Shown here: positions 6,317 to 7,597 of the stretch, piece after piece
Position numbering within the stretch: position 1 is the first letter of the stretch
Layout of the letters: every line of letters starts with the position of its first letter
Source of the DNA: an uncultured Oscillospiraceae bacterium
GTDB taxonomy: Bacteria; Bacillota; Clostridia; Oscillospirales; Oscillospiraceae
Assembly: GCA_900762005.1 (NCBI GenBank)
Contig: CAAFEV010000151.1
Span: 1 to 7,597 of the forward strand
Direction: 5' to 3'
DNA: 7,597 nt
Program-made: the position numbers and the translations under genes
Notes under the pieces: model-generated
Told to the model about the DNA's origin: nothing
Databases searched by the model: none
What the model saw: the letters and a program-made list of their open reading frames with translations, nothing else

Positions 6317-7534
6317 ATGGCAATTTCCGTCCGAAGCGAAATTCAACCCCTCAAAAAAGTCCTGCTGCAACGTCCCGGCAGTGAGCTGGAGCAGCTTGTG
6401 CCGAACGCGTTGGAGCGGCTGCTCTTTGACGACATCCCCTATCTTTACGGCGCACAGGCGGAGCATGACCGCTTTGCTTCGGTGCTGCGCGAACACGGTG
6501 TGCAGGTGGTTTACCTCTCCGAGCTGACCGCCGAAACGCTGGCGCAGCGCGACGACGTGCGCAGACTGTTTGTCCGCGAATTTATCCGCCGCAGCGGTGC
6601 GGTTGCAGACAATTACCGCGAACCGCTGACGGAATACCTGCTCTCCCTGCCGACTGCGCGGGAGCTGGTCACCAAAACCATGTGCGGCGTGCGCTTTGAC
6701 GAGCTGCCGCTGCAAAGCAGCCGCTCTCTTGCCGCCCTGCGCGGTGAACGGATGCACTTCGTGCTCGACCCCATCCCCAACCTCTACTTTACACGCGACC
6801 CCTTTGCCAGCATCGGCAGCGGTGTCTCCCTGCACCATATGTACTCCGTCACGCGCTGCCGTGAAACGGTCTACAGCGACTTCATCCTGCATTATCATCC
6901 CGATTACGCCGGCAAGGTGGCCTTCTACTACACCCCCGAAGAGCCGTTCACCATTGAGGGCGGCGACATTCTGAACCTCAGTGAAAGCACCATTGCCGTC
7001 GGCATCTCGCAGCGCACCATGCCCGAGGCAGTCGAGCGGCTTGCCGCCAATATCTTCGCCGACGAGCAGAGCAACATCCGCCGCGTTCTGGCGTTTGATA
7101 TTCCGAGCCATCGCGCCTTTATGCATCTGGATACCGTTCTGACGCAGATTGACGCGGATAAATTCTTAATTCATCCCTCGATTATCGAGCAAATTCAAGT
7201 TTTTGAGCTTTGTCCCGGCGCACACGGTACGCTTTCCATCCGCGCTCTCGATAAGCCCGTGGCGCAGATTTTGGCGGAGGCGGTCGGCGCACCGCAGGTC
7301 AAGCTGCTGCGCTGCGGCGGCGGCGACCACATTGCCGCGCAACGAGAGCAGTGGAACGACGGCTCGAATGCTCTTTGCCTGCACCCCGGCACGGTCATTG
7401 CCTACGACCGCAACCACGTCACCAATCAGCTCATGGAGGACGAGGGCATCACGGTGCTGAAAATTCCGAGCGGCGAGCTCAGCCGCGGCAGAGGCGGCCC
7501 GCGCTGCATGAGTATGCCCCTGATTCGGGAATGA
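6317..7534 (+). CDS. arcA: Arginine deiminase
   Basis: The 405-residue cytosolic enzyme converts L-arginine and water to L-citrulline and ammonia, the first step of the arginine deiminase pathway, which yields ATP and raises pH when arcB and arcC products are present. It belongs to the guanidino-group modifying (pentein) family. The N-terminal LKKVLLQRPG motif is at about 12-21. The full catalytic set is present: D161 in FTRDP, E214 in EGGD, H270 and D272 in MHLDT, and nucleophile C397 in GGPRCMSMP near the C-terminus. The spacing agrees with known bacterial enzymes, where the cysteine is near residue 400. GGGDHIAAQREQWNDGSN, a conserved substrate-pocket segment, precedes it. Length is normal and nothing is truncated. 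The gene lies 28 nt after the PBP2 stop with no terminator or clear promoter between, so it is probably cotranscribed with the cell-wall genes. That context is unusual; arcB, arcC or an arginine/ornithine antiporter gene could lie beyond the window. Confidence 0.95.
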   Translation: MAISVRSEIQPLKKVLLQRPGSELEQLVPNALERLLFDDIPYLYGAQAEHDRFASVLREHGVQVVYLSELTAETLAQRDDVRRLFVREFIRRSGAVADNYREPLTEYLLSLPTARELVTKTMCGVRFDELPLQSSRSLAALRGERMHFVLDPIPNLYFTRDPFASIGSGVSLHHMYSVTRCRETVYSDFILHYHPDYAGKVAFYYTPEEPFTIEGGDILNLSESTIAVGISQRTMPEAVERLAANIFADEQSNIRRVLAFDIPSHRAFMHLDTVLTQIDADKFLIHPSIIEQIQVFELCPGAHGTLSIRALDKPVAQILAEAVGAPQVKLLRCGGGDHIAAQREQWNDGSNALCLHPGTVIAYDRNHVTNQLMEDEGITVLKIPSGELSRGRGGPRCMSMPLIRE

Positions 7535-7597
7535 GTTTTCCCCGGCAATCAACCGTACATAGAGAATTGCGGGCTCCCCGTATGAAGTATAAAATCC
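7535..7597 (+). other. Downstream intergenic end with weak promoter-like pair
   Basis: No gene and no clear intrinsic terminator is visible in these 63 bases. A short hairpin is possible at 7568-7582 (CGGG-CTC-CCCG core with G-U and T-A extensions), but no T-run follows. TTGCGG at 7567-7572 and TAAAAT at 7590-7595 are 17 nt apart and could be a weak promoter for a gene past the edge. The hairpin and this pair overlap, and either may be chance. Confidence 0.25.

Noticed and set aside
6161..7126. Open frame of 321 codons on the minus strand across the PBP2-arcA junction
   Set aside because: It is antisense to two genes with complete catalytic motifs, has no ribosome binding site or recognisable domain, and is the kind of shadow frame expected in GC-rich coding DNA.

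Overview
The window (about 7.6 kb, GC-rich, all genes on the + strand) reads as a compact chromosomal operon from a GC-rich Firmicute, most likely a gut-type Clostridia/Oscillospiraceae relative. This placement is inferred from strong AAGGAGG-type ribosome binding sites, two TTG starts, the U32-maf-mreC-mreD-PBP2 layout and the style of the proteins. It was not tested by any search. I see no insertion sequence, CRISPR array, tRNA, rRNA or phage gene.

Layout. Positions 1-145 are an AT-richer leader with an extended -10 promoter (TGT-TATAAT, 60-68) and a Shine-Dalgarno site before the first gene. Gene 1 (146-2230) is a U32/DUF3656 protein of the RlhA type, probably a 23S rRNA hydroxylase. Gene 2 (2244-2819) is a Maf nucleotide pyrophosphatase. 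Gene 3 (2831-3664) is MreC and gene 4 (3696-4232) is MreD. Gene 5 (4219-6288) is a class B penicillin-binding protein 2 that overlaps mreD by 14 nt. Gene 6 (6317-7534) is arginine deiminase, ArcA. The last 63 bases hold no complete gene and only a weak promoter-like pair.

How the genes fit together. MreC, MreD and PBP2 are core parts of the elongasome (Rod complex), which guides side-wall peptidoglycan synthesis in rod-shaped or ovoid cells. Maf often sits next to mre genes and is a house-cleaning nucleotide pyrophosphatase linked to division or septation control. The RlhA-type gene adds a ribosome-modification function at the head of the transcript. Gene spacing is 13, 11, 31, -14 and 28 nt, and I see no terminator between any two genes, so one transcript from the promoter near position 63 could cover all six genes.

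The least expected element is the arginine deiminase gene, placed 28 nt after PBP2 with an intact catalytic set. arcA is usually found with arcB/arcC/arcD, and the positions after PBP2 in related operons more often hold min genes. The absence of mreB (and radC) between maf and mreC is the second point of interest. I found no convincing previously undescribed system; the other findings are modest.
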